Assembly (NCBI RefSeq): GCF_034006665.1
Contig: NZ_JAVESI010000001.1
Span: 124,001 to 188,000 of the forward strand
Direction of reading: 5' to 3'
DNA: 64,000 nucleotides
Source of the DNA: Trichloromonas sp034006665
Lineage (GTDB): Bacteria > Desulfobacterota > Desulfuromonadia > Desulfuromonadales > Trichloromonadaceae
Part shown: one piece after another, positions 45,449-54,053 of the stretch
Layout of the letters: every line of letters starts with the position of its first letter
Position numbering within the stretch: the first letter of the stretch is position 1
The notes under the pieces: model-generated
Seen by the model: only the letters and a program-made list of their open reading frames with translations
Database searches by the model: none
What the model was told of the DNA's origin: nothing
Made by a program: the position numbers and the translations under genes

Positions 45449-47083
45449 ATGATCCACTTGACCAACATCACCCGCCAGCACGGTGCCCACGTCCTCTTCA
45501 AGGACGCCAGTTTTCAGATCCTCCCCGGCAGTCGCAGCGGCCTGGTCGGCACCAACGGTGCCGGCAAATCGACCATTTTCCGCCTGATTACCGGCGAGGA
45601 AGACCTCGACGGCGGCGACATCAGCTGCTCCAAGAAAACCGTAATCGGCTACTTCTCCCAGGAAGTCGGCGACATGGCCGGGCGCAGTGCGCTTCAGGAG
45701 GTTATGGCCGCCTCCGCCCGCACCATGCACCTGGGCGAACAGATCCAGCAGATGGAAGCAGCCATGGCCGAACCCATGGAGGACGACGCCCTCGCCACCC
45801 TGCTGGAGCGCTACGGCGAGGCCCAGGAAGAGTTCGAGCATCGCGGCGGTTACGATCTCGAAGCCCGCGCCCAGGCGGTCCTCACCGGCCTCGGCATCGG
45901 CCCTGACGACTATGACCGGCCGGTGGAAAGCTTCAGCGGCGGCTGGAAGATGCGCATCGCTCTGGCGAAGATTCTCACCATCAACCCCGACGTGCTGCTC
46001 CTCGACGAGCCGACCAACCACCTCGACGTCGAGTCCATCGTCTGGCTGGAGAACTGGCTGGCCGAAGAGTTCAAGGGGGCGGTGCTGATGACCAGCCACG
46101 ACCGCGATTTCATGAACCGCCTGGTGACGCGGATTATCGAGGTCGGCGGCGGCACCATCACCACCTACGGCGGCAACTACGATTTCTATCTGCGCGAGCG
46201 GGAGATCCGCCGCGAGCAGCTTTTGGCCAGCCACCGTCGCCAGCAGGAGATGCTGGCCAAGGAGGAGGACTTCATCGCCCGTTTCGCCGCCCGCGCCAGC
46301 CACGCCGCCCAGGTGCAGTCGCGGGTCAAGAAACTGGAGAAGATCGAGCGCATCGAGATTCCCCCGGAGCAGAAGACCATCAAATTCGAATTCGCCGCAC
46401 CACCCCGCAGCGGCGACGACGTGGTCAAGATCGAGGCCTTGAGCAAAACCTGGCCCCTGCCAAATGGCGGAGAGAAATCGGTATTTGGCGGAGTCTCGGG
46501 GCTGATCCGACGCGGCGAGAAGATCGCCGTGGTCGGCGTCAACGGCGCCGGCAAGTCAACCTTCCTGAAAGTGCTCGCCGGCCAGACCGAGCCAACCACC
46601 GGCGGCGTGACCATCGGCGCCAACGTCTTTCCCGGCTATTTCAGCCAGCATTCCATGGATCTGCTCGACCCCAAACGCACCGTCTTCGAGACCGTTCAGG
46701 ACGCCCTGCCACAGGTGAACATCGGCGTGCTGCGCAACCTCTGCGCCGCCTTCCTCTTTCAAGGAGACGACGTCGACAAGCGGGTCGACAAGCTCTCCGG
46801 CGGCGAAAAGAGCCGGTTGGTGCTGGCCACCTTGCTCGGCCGTCCGCTCAATTTTCTGATCCTCGACGAACCGACCAACCACCTCGACATCGCCTCCCGG
46901 GGAATCCTCCTTGAAGCCCTGCAAGGCTTCACCGGCACCGTCGTTCTGGTCAGCCACGACCGCCATTTTCTGCGCAGCCTGGTCAACCGGGTCTTCGAAA
47001 TCGACCACGGCGAAATGCGGATCTACGAGGGGGATTACGAATACTACCTGGACAAAACCGATCGGGAACACCGAGCGGGGTAG
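45449..47083 (+). CDS. ABC-F family ATPase (YheS/Uup-like)
   Basis: 544 residues with two soluble ABC domains. The first has Walker A GTNGAGKST, signature FSGGWKMRIALA and Walker B DVLLLDEPTNHLD. The second has GVNGAGKSTF, LSGGEKSRLVLA and NFLILDEPTNHLD. The inter-domain helix pair (about 240-300; REREIRREQLLASHRRQQ, then AAQVQSRVKKLEKIE) is the tRNA-contacting linker. It is likely a ribosome-associated factor. It differs from the EttA in this window by sequence and by lacking the EttA-type linker. The start is ATG at 45449 with GACGGAG upstream. Confidence 0.88.
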   Translation: MIHLTNITRQHGAHVLFKDASFQILPGSRSGLVGTNGAGKSTIFRLITGEEDLDGGDISCSKKTVIGYFSQEVGDMAGRSALQEVMAASARTMHLGEQIQQMEAAMAEPMEDDALATLLERYGEAQEEFEHRGGYDLEARAQAVLTGLGIGPDDYDRPVESFSGGWKMRIALAKILTINPDVLLLDEPTNHLDVESIVWLENWLAEEFKGAVLMTSHDRDFMNRLVTRIIEVGGGTITTYGGNYDFYLREREIRREQLLASHRRQQEMLAKEEDFIARFAARASHAAQVQSRVKKLEKIERIEIPPEQKTIKFEFAAPPRSGDDVVKIEALSKTWPLPNGGEKSVFGGVSGLIRRGEKIAVVGVNGAGKSTFLKVLAGQTEPTTGGVTIGANVFPGYFSQHSMDLLDPKRTVFETVQDALPQVNIGVLRNLCAAFLFQGDDVDKRVDKLSGGEKSRLVLATLLGRPLNFLILDEPTNHLDIASRGILLEALQGFTGTVVLVSHDRHFLRSLVNRVFEIDHGEMRIYEGDYEYYLDKTDREHRAG

Positions 47084-47164
47084 CCTCGGCATAAAAATTG
47101 CGCCATTAGCCGAAACTTAGGGCCACAGACCACCCCGATCGCTCCCTCTTCTCACGAAAGAACG

Positions 47165-47578
47165 TTGCCGGTGGATCGAAGATTTTCACCCTTGAAGAAC
47201 GGTCAAGGCTATTCCCTCATCGAATTGCTGGTCGGCCTGGTGATCTTTACGATTGCGACCATGGCCATTTTGACCATGGTCATTACCGCAATTCGCGGCA
47301 ACTCCAAATCCCAGACCATCACGGAAGCCCGACTTCTCGCCCAGGAAAAACTGGAAATCCTGCAGAACACCCCGGTCGACACCCTGATCAATCTCGACGC
47401 CTGCCCTGGGAACACCGACCCGAAAAGTGACCTAGTCTGCACCTATGAATGCGCGCCTGAAAGTTGCGAGTTCTATCGTGTCCTCGGTCCTAGTGACCCG
47501 GAAAAGCCGGACCATATCTGGATTACGGTGACGTCGGAATCGCACAATTTTTCACTCAAGAGGCTGGTTCGGGAATAA
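47165..47578 (+). CDS. Type IV minor prepilin, PilV-like
   Basis: 137 residues. The leader ends GQG and is followed by YSLIELLVGLVIFTIATMAI, with glutamate at +5 as needed for prepilin peptidase processing and assembly. The mature part has a cysteine-rich loop (CPGNTDPKSDLVCTYECAPE) that may form disulfides. It starts at TTG 47165 or GTG 47171, and the RBS is weak. It heads a locus whose following genes (pilW, pilY1) are broken. A FimT/GspH gene that often precedes pilV is absent. Confidence 0.8.
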   Translation: MPVDRRFSPLKNGQGYSLIELLVGLVIFTIATMAILTMVITAIRGNSKSQTITEARLLAQEKLEILQNTPVDTLINLDACPGNTDPKSDLVCTYECAPESCEFYRVLGPSDPEKPDHIWITVTSESHNFSLKRLVRE

Positions 47579-47582
47579 GCAT

Positions 47583-47963
47583 ATGGGCCAAAAAGGGACC
47601 ACCCTGATCGAATTGATTGTCGTCATGGCGATAGTCGGGATCATCGGCTGGCTTGTCGTTTCGTCTTTTATCAACCTGAGCGACACGCTTTCCAATCAGG
47701 ACAAGACGGTTGACCTGTAATCCGCCGGTCGCGAAACCATCGACAAGATGGTGCGGATACTCCGTGAGGCGGGGCTGAATCCCATGGAGCAAGAAGACTT
47801 CAACGGCATTGAAAAAGCGACGGCCACCAAGTTGCGGTTGATCCTCGATAAAGATCTGAGCGGCGAGATCGAAGAAGGTGCCGAAGAGCGGGTTACCTTC
47901 GAATTCGCCAACGGCTCGTTGCCGGAGGAGAATATTTCACAGCCCAAAATTCCGACGAACTGA
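47583..47963 (+). pseudogene. Type IV minor prepilin, PilW-like, interrupted
   Basis: It starts MGQKGTTLIELIVVMAIVGI (prepilin cleavage after KG, glutamate at +5). An in-frame TAA at 47718 sits where a CAA is likely, since the frame continues sensibly (SAGRETIDKMVRILREAGLN, then EERVTFEFANGSLP) after it. At about 47930 PilW-like sequence ends abruptly and PilY1-like sequence begins in another frame. The missing C-terminal half of PilW, any PilX and the N-terminal part of PilY1 are gone. Confidence 0.75.
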
Positions 47964-49968
47964 AAAACGCCTTCGACAGCATTCAAGAGCACAACGCCTC
48001 CTTTGTCGCGCCCACCGTGCCGCCGAGTGACAACAATCAGATGTTCGCCGGCGACCGGATCTATTTCGGGCTCTTCAAACCCAAGCAGAGCGGCCGCTGG
48101 CAGGGGAACCTCAAAGCATTTAAACTGGATGATGCCGGGGAGATTCTCGACGCCAACGATCAACCGGCGCTCAACGCCAACGGCACGTTCAAGGCGACGG
48201 CCCAATCCCTGTGGTCGACGTCTCCTGACGGTTACAACGTCGACCAAGGAGGCGCCGGTGGGAAACTGGTCACGAACGACAGCCGTAACCTCTATACCTT
48301 CATCACCGGCAACTCCACCAACCTGACCCATGCCGACAACCGCTTCAGCGTGGATAATCCCCTCATCACCGAGGGGCTGCTCGATGTGAGCGCCGCCCTG
48401 CGTGACGGCATCATCACCTCGGTTCGCGCCGAAGACCAGGACTGGCCCTTGGGCGACATCGTCCATTCGGGACCGGCCGTACAAAAAATTCCCTTCGATT
48501 CCAATGCGGACGGTACTGACGACGGAAGCAAATCGTATATCTATGTCGGCGCCAATGACGGCATGCTGCACGCCTTCGACGGCGATACCGGCGAAGAACT
48601 CTGGGCCTTCATTCCCCCCGATCAACTTTCCCGCCTGAAAAAATTACTCGACGACGGTCATGACTATTTCGTCGACGGTTCGGTTTCGGTCATCGAACGG
48701 GAAGACAGCACCCTGCTCTTTTTCGGCGAACGCCGGGGGGGACCGTACTACCATGCCCTCGACATTACCAACCCCCTGCAACCCGTTTACAAATATGCCA
48801 TCAACGAAGCGCACCTGGACCAACTGGACTGGGATGACGACGGCGAAATGGAAATCGACGCGATTGGCGCGACCCTGGGGCAGTCGTGGTCCCGTCCGCA
48901 TGAGATCAAACTGAAGATCGGCGAGGAATCCCATGATCTGCTGCTCCTCACCGGCGGCTATGACGCCGAGAATCAGGACAATACGGAATCCCCGCCGCGA
49001 CGGATACGGCCGGTCGCGCCATTTTCGCCATCGACCCCGACACCGGCGAAGTGACCGGTCTGAATGTAAACGGAGCACTCTGGTCGACCATGACCCACAG
49101 CATCCTCGACGCCAGCCCCATCGACCGGGACATTGACGGCCATGACGACATCATCTATGCCGGCGATCTGGGAGGGAATATTCTGGCCCTGCGCGACAAG
49201 GAGCAAACAGGGGTCTGGGAAAAACATCGGCTCTTCGATCTGCCCGCGACCCTGATGGTCGCCGGCCAAACGATCAAACTCGGGCAAAAGTTCATGTACG
49301 CACCGGAAGTAGGTGCCGCGGCCTTCGGCGAAATGCTCTACATCGGCACCGGCGACCGGAAAGATCCCACCGACACCGACTTTGTGAATGCGATCTATGC
49401 CATCCCCAGCACCTGGGTCAATACCGACGTCGGCACTGAGCCCCAGTACAAGACGCTGACCCCAGCCGATCTGGTCGATGTGACCGACAACAGAATTCAA
49501 CTCGGTAGCGAAGAGGAAAAGTCCGAAATCCGGGCGGCTCTGGCGGAAAAAAAGGGTTGGTTCATTCGCTTGAGACCGGGGGAAAAAGTCGTCTCTTCGC
49601 CACTTCTTCATAACAAGGTGCTTTATTTCACGACCTACACCCCCGGCACCGACACCGAAAGCTCCTCCGACCCCTGCACCAGCAACGTGGATATGGGGGA
49701 TGCTCGGCTTTACGCCATCGATTACATGACCGGTGAATGGAGATTCCCAGATGGGCGAGACAAAGAGGTAGGAACTGGCATCCCCTCCCCTCCGAGTATC
49801 ATAGAAGCCCCCGGTGGCCCTAAACTCCTCGGGATTGCCCAGGGTGGTGGAGGTGGTGGAGGTGGTGGAGGTGGTGGAGGTGGTGGAGGTCCTAACGCCT
49901 TCGGAGAAGATCTATCCGATGGCGACGATGCTCGATTGAAACAATTTTTCTGGCGCCAAATTCGCTGA
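47925..49968 (+). pseudogene. PilY1-like pilus adhesin, N-terminally truncated and frameshifted
   Basis: The region begins inside PilY1 (EYFTAQNSDELKNAFDSIQE, then FVAPTVPPSDNN). It carries the C-terminal beta-propeller of PilY1/PilC proteins, including YVGANDGMLHAFDGDTGEEL and DRDIDGHDDIIYAGDLGGNI, an EF-hand-like calcium loop. The reading frame changes near 48993; the second frame picks up at ATDTAGRAIFAIDPDTGEV and runs to TGA at 49968. The vWA-type N-terminal half (several hundred residues) is missing. Near the end is a polyglycine tract. As it stands it cannot encode a secreted adhesin. Confidence 0.78.
49842..49890 (+). repeat. GGTGGTGGA tandem repeat encoding polyglycine
   Basis: About five 9 bp units (GGTGGTGGA) encode a run of some 17 glycines close to the C-terminus of the PilY1-like product. 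Unit length is a multiple of three, so copy-number change would lengthen or shorten the linker without shifting frame. Confidence 0.85.
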
Positions 49969-49983
49969 CGTCGACACCCCCAA

Positions 49984-50021
49984 TGAAAAAAAGCGGCCTT
50001 TCCGGCCGCCTTTTTTCATTG
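49984..50021. terminator. Bidirectional-looking terminator after pilY1 remnant
   Basis: TGAAAAAAAGCGGCC / GGCCGCCTTTTTTCA with a TTTCC loop forms a 12-14 bp stem with T runs on both strands. Confidence 0.9.
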
Positions 50022-50088
50022 GCCAAATTCCCTTTCGGGATGCTAATTTAGCCCTCCCTTTGCAGCCCGAACCCGGAATTGGCCGATT

Positions 50089-51312
50089 ATGAAACGACCC
50101 CTTCCCTTCCACTATGCCTGGATCATCGCCCTCTGCGGCGCGCTGACGCTCTTTTGCTGTTTCGGGCTGGCGCGCTTTTCTTTCGGCATGCTGCTGCCGG
50201 CCATGCGCGCCGATCTCGGTTTCGGCTACGACCGCATGGGCTTCGTCAGCACCGGCAACTTCGTCGGCTATCTGCTGTCGGTGGCTCTCGTTCCCTTTGT
50301 GCTGCGCCGGGTCATGCCGCGTCTGCTCATTTCCCTGGCCCTGGCCTTGATCGCCCTGGCCCTGCTCGGCATCAGCCAAAGCAGCAGTTTCGTCGTCATC
50401 GTCGGGCTTTACGCCCTGGTCGGTGTCGGCGGCGGCTTTGCCAATATCCCGATCATGGTTCTCGTTTCCCACTGGTTCCGCCGCGAACGACGCGGGCGGG
50501 CGGCGGGGCTGATGGTCGCCGGCAACGGCGTCGGCATCATCCTCTCCGGCTTCCTTATCCCCTACCTCAATGATGTGCTGGGCGCCGACGGCTGGCGCGC
50601 CGGTTGGCTGATCCTCGGCGGCCTCATTCTGCTGCTGGCCCTGGTGGTCGGCCTGCTCCTGCGCAACGACCCGGCCGATCTCGGCCTGGAGCCGGTCGGC
50701 CGCATTCAGGCGCCGCGCGAGGCTGAGCTGATACCCCACGAAGCGCCGGGGGCGGGGCGGGTGCTGGCGCAGCTCGGGCTGCTTTACGCGATCTTCGGCG
50801 CCACCTATCTGATCTACGGCACCTTCATCGTCACGACGTTGGTGGAGGAATATGCTTTCGGCGAGGGGACGGCGGGGCTCTTCTGGTCGTGGGTGGGATT
50901 TTTCGCGATCTTTTCCGGGGTGAGCTTCGGCGCCCTCTCCGACCACATCGGCCGAAAATGGGGGCTAATGGCGGTCTTCATCCTGCAAACGGCGGCCTAC
51001 GGCCTGGCCGGATCGGGCTTCGGCCCCTGGGCGATGTTCGTCTCGGTGGTGCTGTACGGGCTGGGGATGTTCGCCATTCCGACCATCATGGCGGCGGCGG
51101 TGGGGGACTATCTCGGTCTGTCGCGAGCGGCGGCGGCCTTTTCCCTGCTCACCTTCTGCTTCGCCATCGGCCAAACCCTGGGGCCCTCCGGCGCCGGGAT
51201 GCTCGCCGAGGCGGTCGGCGGCTTCGCCCCGGCCTACCTCCTCTCCGCCGCCTCGACCGCCCTGGCGGCCCTGCTAACCAGCCTGCTGCCGAAACCGGCG
51301 GAGCCACATTGA
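50089..51312 (+). CDS. MFS transporter, YbfB/YjiJ-like
   Basis: 407 residues with twelve predicted membrane helices. LARFSFGMLLPAMRADLGF in the first helix pair and STGNFVGYLLSVAL are characteristic of the YbfB/YjiJ group. HWFRRERRGRAAGLMVAGNG after helix 4 is the conserved cytoplasmic loop. The substrate is unknown. It has its own upstream terminator, so it is probably transcribed alone. Codon usage matches neighbours. Confidence 0.85.
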   Translation: MKRPLPFHYAWIIALCGALTLFCCFGLARFSFGMLLPAMRADLGFGYDRMGFVSTGNFVGYLLSVALVPFVLRRVMPRLLISLALALIALALLGISQSSSFVVIVGLYALVGVGGGFANIPIMVLVSHWFRRERRGRAAGLMVAGNGVGIILSGFLIPYLNDVLGADGWRAGWLILGGLILLLALVVGLLLRNDPADLGLEPVGRIQAPREAELIPHEAPGAGRVLAQLGLLYAIFGATYLIYGTFIVTTLVEEYAFGEGTAGLFWSWVGFFAIFSGVSFGALSDHIGRKWGLMAVFILQTAAYGLAGSGFGPWAMFVSVVLYGLGMFAIPTIMAAAVGDYLGLSRAAAAFSLLTFCFAIGQTLGPSGAGMLAEAVGGFAPAYLLSAASTALAALLTSLLPKPAEPH

Positions 51313-51342
51313 ACAAACCCCCTACGAGTCCGCCCAAAAAAA

Positions 51343-51372
51343 GATGCGGTTCCTTTCGTCACCGCATCCTAC
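51343..51372. repeat. GTAGGATGCGGT hairpin repeat, copy 2
   Basis: GATGCGGTTCC...GTCACCGCATCCTAC is the reverse complement of the copy at 39964..39992 apart from the loop (AAA here, CA there). It lies 30 bp after the MFS gene. Confidence 0.7.
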
Positions 51373-51390
51373 AGGCTAAACCAGATTTTT

Positions 51391-51535
51391 CACCACAGAG
51401 AACACCGAGGACACAGAGAAATCAAAATCAGAATCAAATCAAGCGAAACCCCAGCAATCAGGCACCCCCGACCTTCCAACATCAAGCCTTAACTCCTTGT
51501 TTTTCCTCTGTGTTCTCTGTGCCCTCTGTGGTGAG
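51391..51535. repeat. Inverted CACAGAGAACAC repeats
   Basis: CACCACAGAGAACACCGAG-GACACAGAGAA at the left faces CCTCTGTGTTCTCTGTG-CCCTCTGTGGTGAG at the right across about 80 bp. The structure parallels the CACGGAA pair at 45237. No gene is seen in 51313..51578. Confidence 0.7.
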
Positions 51536-51578
51536 ATCGATTTTTTACCCCCTGCAAACAGCCATTTCAATCCGCCGC

Positions 51579-52004
51579 CTATCGATGAAAATCCCCCGCC
51601 GCCTCGGGTTGATAGAGGATCTTGCCGACCTTGAAGCGGCGGGCGCCGCCGGGGACTTGCCAGGTGATGGTGTCGCCGGTGCGGTAGCCGATCAGCGCGG
51701 TGCCGACCGGAGCGAGGATGGAGACCCGGCGTTCGGCGGGATTGGCCTCGGCGGGAAAGCAGAGGGTGTACTCCGTATCCTCGCCGCTGTCGAGATCCTT
51801 GAGCAGCACCCGCGAGTTCATGGTGATGACGTTGGCGGGAATATCCTTGGGCTCGACCACTTCGGCCCGGCTCAGTTCGTCCTCCAGCGCCTCTAAGTGC
51901 TTGGCGGTGCGGGCGCCGCGCCCGGTCTGTTCCAGCAGTCGCTCCAGACGTTCGAGATCGAATTCGGTAATGTAGATCGGTTTTTCCTTTTTGGCTCGGG
52001 CCAT
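51579..52004 (-). CDS. rnk: Rnk-type GreA/GreB-fold regulator
   Basis: 141 residues: a short N-terminal helical hairpin (YITEFDLERLERLLEQ, then LEALEDELSRAEVV) and a C-terminal GreA/GreB domain (ILAPVGTALIGYRTGDTITW). The coiled coil is too short to reach the RNA polymerase active centre, as in E. coli Rnk, historically named nucleoside diphosphate kinase regulator. The ATG at 52004 is preceded by AAGGAGATAGAT, and the longer upstream frame is not homologous. Confidence 0.9.
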   Translation of the reverse strand: MARAKKEKPIYITEFDLERLERLLEQTGRGARTAKHLEALEDELSRAEVVEPKDIPANVITMNSRVLLKDLDSGEDTEYTLCFPAEANPAERRVSILAPVGTALIGYRTGDTITWQVPGGARRFKVGKILYQPEAAGDFHR

Positions 52005-52182
52005 GATATCTATCTCCTTTCGCGGCCTGGGGGCTCTCCCCTTCACCGGATAAAACCCGGCATCATACAGACTTTGCCCCATTAGGCAAGGGCGATCCCC
52101 ATTCCTCTTCAAAATTCCGTTTGTCGATGCTAGACTTCCGGCGTCTGACCTTCACCCGTTTTTCCATGCCGAGCGCCGCGCC

Positions 52183-53214
52183 ATGTCCCACTTTCTCGAC
52201 CCGATTCTCGATCACTTTGCCGACGACCTCGCCGTCGATCTCGGCAGCGCCTTCACCCGCATCTGGCGCAAGGGCCGGGGGCTGGTCTTGGCCGAACCCT
52301 CGCTGATCGCCCTGACGGCGTCGGGAGAAATCCTGGCCGTGGGGGAAAAAGCCAAGGCCCTCTGGGGCTGGGAACCCCGGGGCGTGCGCGTGACCGCCCC
52401 GCTGCGCGGCGGCGCGGTGACCGACCCGCCGGCAGCGGCCGCGATGCTCGAAGCCTTCTTCGCCAAGCTGCCGCGTTTTCTGCCGGGTCGCCACCGGCGG
52501 GCGGTGCTGGGCCTGCCCACCCAAGCCACGGCGGCGGAGCGGCGACAGGCCAAGGATCTCTTCCATAGGGTGGGGATTCAAGAGGTCTACTTCATCGACA
52601 CGCCCCTGGCCGCCGCCATCGGCGCCGATTTGCCCATCGACGAACCGGCGGGACAGTTGCTGGTGAATATCGGCGCCGACCTGACGGAAGTCGTACTGGT
52701 CGCCGCCGGCGCCATCCAGCATCAGCACAGCCTGCACATCGGCGGCGCGGCCCTGGATCAGGCCATCAGCGACCACCTGGAGCGCACGCGCGAGCTGCGC
52801 ATTGCCCCGCCGACGGCCGAAGCGATGAAGATAGCCCTGGGCCGTTGCGGGGGCACAGCCCCTTGCCGCAGCCTGCGCATTCGCGGCCGAAACCCTCGAA
52901 AGGGCACGGCGCAAGAGGCTGTCGTCGACGCCGAGGAAATCGCCGCCGCCCTGCAAGCCCCCCTCGACGAATTGCTCGCCGCCATCGCCGCCGCCATCGG
53001 GAAAATCCCTGCGGACGCCACCATCGACCATCTCGACCGCGCTGTCCTTCTGGCCGGAGGCGGCTCCCTCCTGCCGGGATTCGCCGAACGCCTCGCCCAA
53101 CACATCGACCTGCCCGTCGCCCGCGTCCCCCAACCCCTCGCCGGCAGCGTCCTCGGCGCGGCCCGGGTCCTCGACTATCTCAGCGTCCTCCGCCGCCTGG
53201 AAAAACACGACTGA
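52183..53214 (+). CDS. Divergent MreB-like actin homologue
   Basis: 343 residues with the actin/Hsp70 fold outline: phosphate-1 region DLAVDLGSAFTRI, phosphate-2 region LLVNIGADLTEVVLV and adenosine motif VLLAGGGSLLPGF. In true MreB the phosphate-2 motif is D-I-G-G-G-T; here the aspartate is asparagine and the glycines are changed, so ATP hydrolysis may be weak or absent. ERRQAKDLFHRVGIQEVYFI is MreB-like. It is probably a paralogue, not the main rod-shape protein, as no mreC or mreD is adjacent. Confidence 0.8.
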   Translation: MSHFLDPILDHFADDLAVDLGSAFTRIWRKGRGLVLAEPSLIALTASGEILAVGEKAKALWGWEPRGVRVTAPLRGGAVTDPPAAAAMLEAFFAKLPRFLPGRHRRAVLGLPTQATAAERRQAKDLFHRVGIQEVYFIDTPLAAAIGADLPIDEPAGQLLVNIGADLTEVVLVAAGAIQHQHSLHIGGAALDQAISDHLERTRELRIAPPTAEAMKIALGRCGGTAPCRSLRIRGRNPRKGTAQEAVVDAEEIAAALQAPLDELLAAIAAAIGKIPADATIDHLDRAVLLAGGGSLLPGFAERLAQHIDLPVARVPQPLAGSVLGAARVLDYLSVLRRLEKHD

Positions 53215-53245
53215 GCAACTCCCTTCAGCCTTCAGTCTTCAGCCT

Positions 53246-54001
53246 TCAGCCTTCTTCCTCCCCTCTTGCCCGATGCTTCTCCACCCGTTCGCTGAGCTGG
53301 GCGATAACCTCGGTGGCGGCGTTGATGATATGGTTGTTGCTGAAGCCCGCCTTGCGCAGTTCCCGGTAAAACGCCCGCCCGAAACTTTTCGCCAGAAAGG
53401 CCGGATTCTTCAGCGCCGCCTCGACGGCATCCTCGACCACGGCGTTGGCCTCGTTGAGCACGGCGAGTTGAGCGAAGCGGCTGCGCAGCAGATTCTGCAA
53501 CTGGCGCACCTGGATCGACTTGCCCGCGACCAGGGCGACGGTGGTGAGCTGATAGAGGTCTTTTTCGCCATAGGTGCGGTCATCGGCCGGGGAGTTGACG
53601 TTGATCACCCCCACCACCTTGCCGCCGATGAAGATCGGCGCCGAGACAAAGCCCTTGTGCCGACGCTCGGGCCAGCGCGCCTTGGGGGCGAAGGGGGATT
53701 GCTCGATATCGGGGATGAGCAGGGCCTGGCCGGTGGCCGCCACCTGCCCGGCGATTCCCTCCTTGTGCCGAGCCTTTTCCGTGTAGGCCGCCGCCGGCAG
53801 ATAGCCGTGACTGGCGTAGATGCGCATGACCGGCTCATCTTCCCCCTCGTCTTGAAACAGCATCAGCGAGCAGTTCTCCGAATCGAGCAGATTGGCCGCC
53901 AGCGCCGCCATCTCATTGAGGCTTTCGTCGAAATTACCCTGCTCTTCGAGAAAACCGGCGAGACCGACCAGTTTCATGACCGATGCGTTGAAGGATTCCA
54001 T
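53246..54001 (-). CDS. GAF-domain protein
   Basis: 251 residues. A short helical start (ASVMKLVGLAGFLEEQGNFD) is followed by a GAF domain (about 30-170; CSLMLFQDEGEDEPVMRIYA, GIAGQVAATGQALLI, APIFIGGKVVGVINVNSP) and a helical C-terminus (about 175-251). There is no kinase, GGDEF or HTH output, so it may act through protein contacts. It lies 52 bp before the GNAT-deacetylase gene's end in the same orientation, downstream of it, so they may share a transcript. Confidence 0.82.
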   Translation of the reverse strand: MESFNASVMKLVGLAGFLEEQGNFDESLNEMAALAANLLDSENCSLMLFQDEGEDEPVMRIYASHGYLPAAAYTEKARHKEGIAGQVAATGQALLIPDIEQSPFAPKARWPERRHKGFVSAPIFIGGKVVGVINVNSPADDRTYGEKDLYQLTTVALVAGKSIQVRQLQNLLRSRFAQLAVLNEANAVVEDAVEAALKNPAFLAKSFGRAFYRELRKAGFSNNHIINAATEVIAQLSERVEKHRARGEEEG

Positions 54002-54053
54002 AGATGACTCCCAGGGTTATGGATCAGCGTTCACAAGATTCGCTTAATGTATA

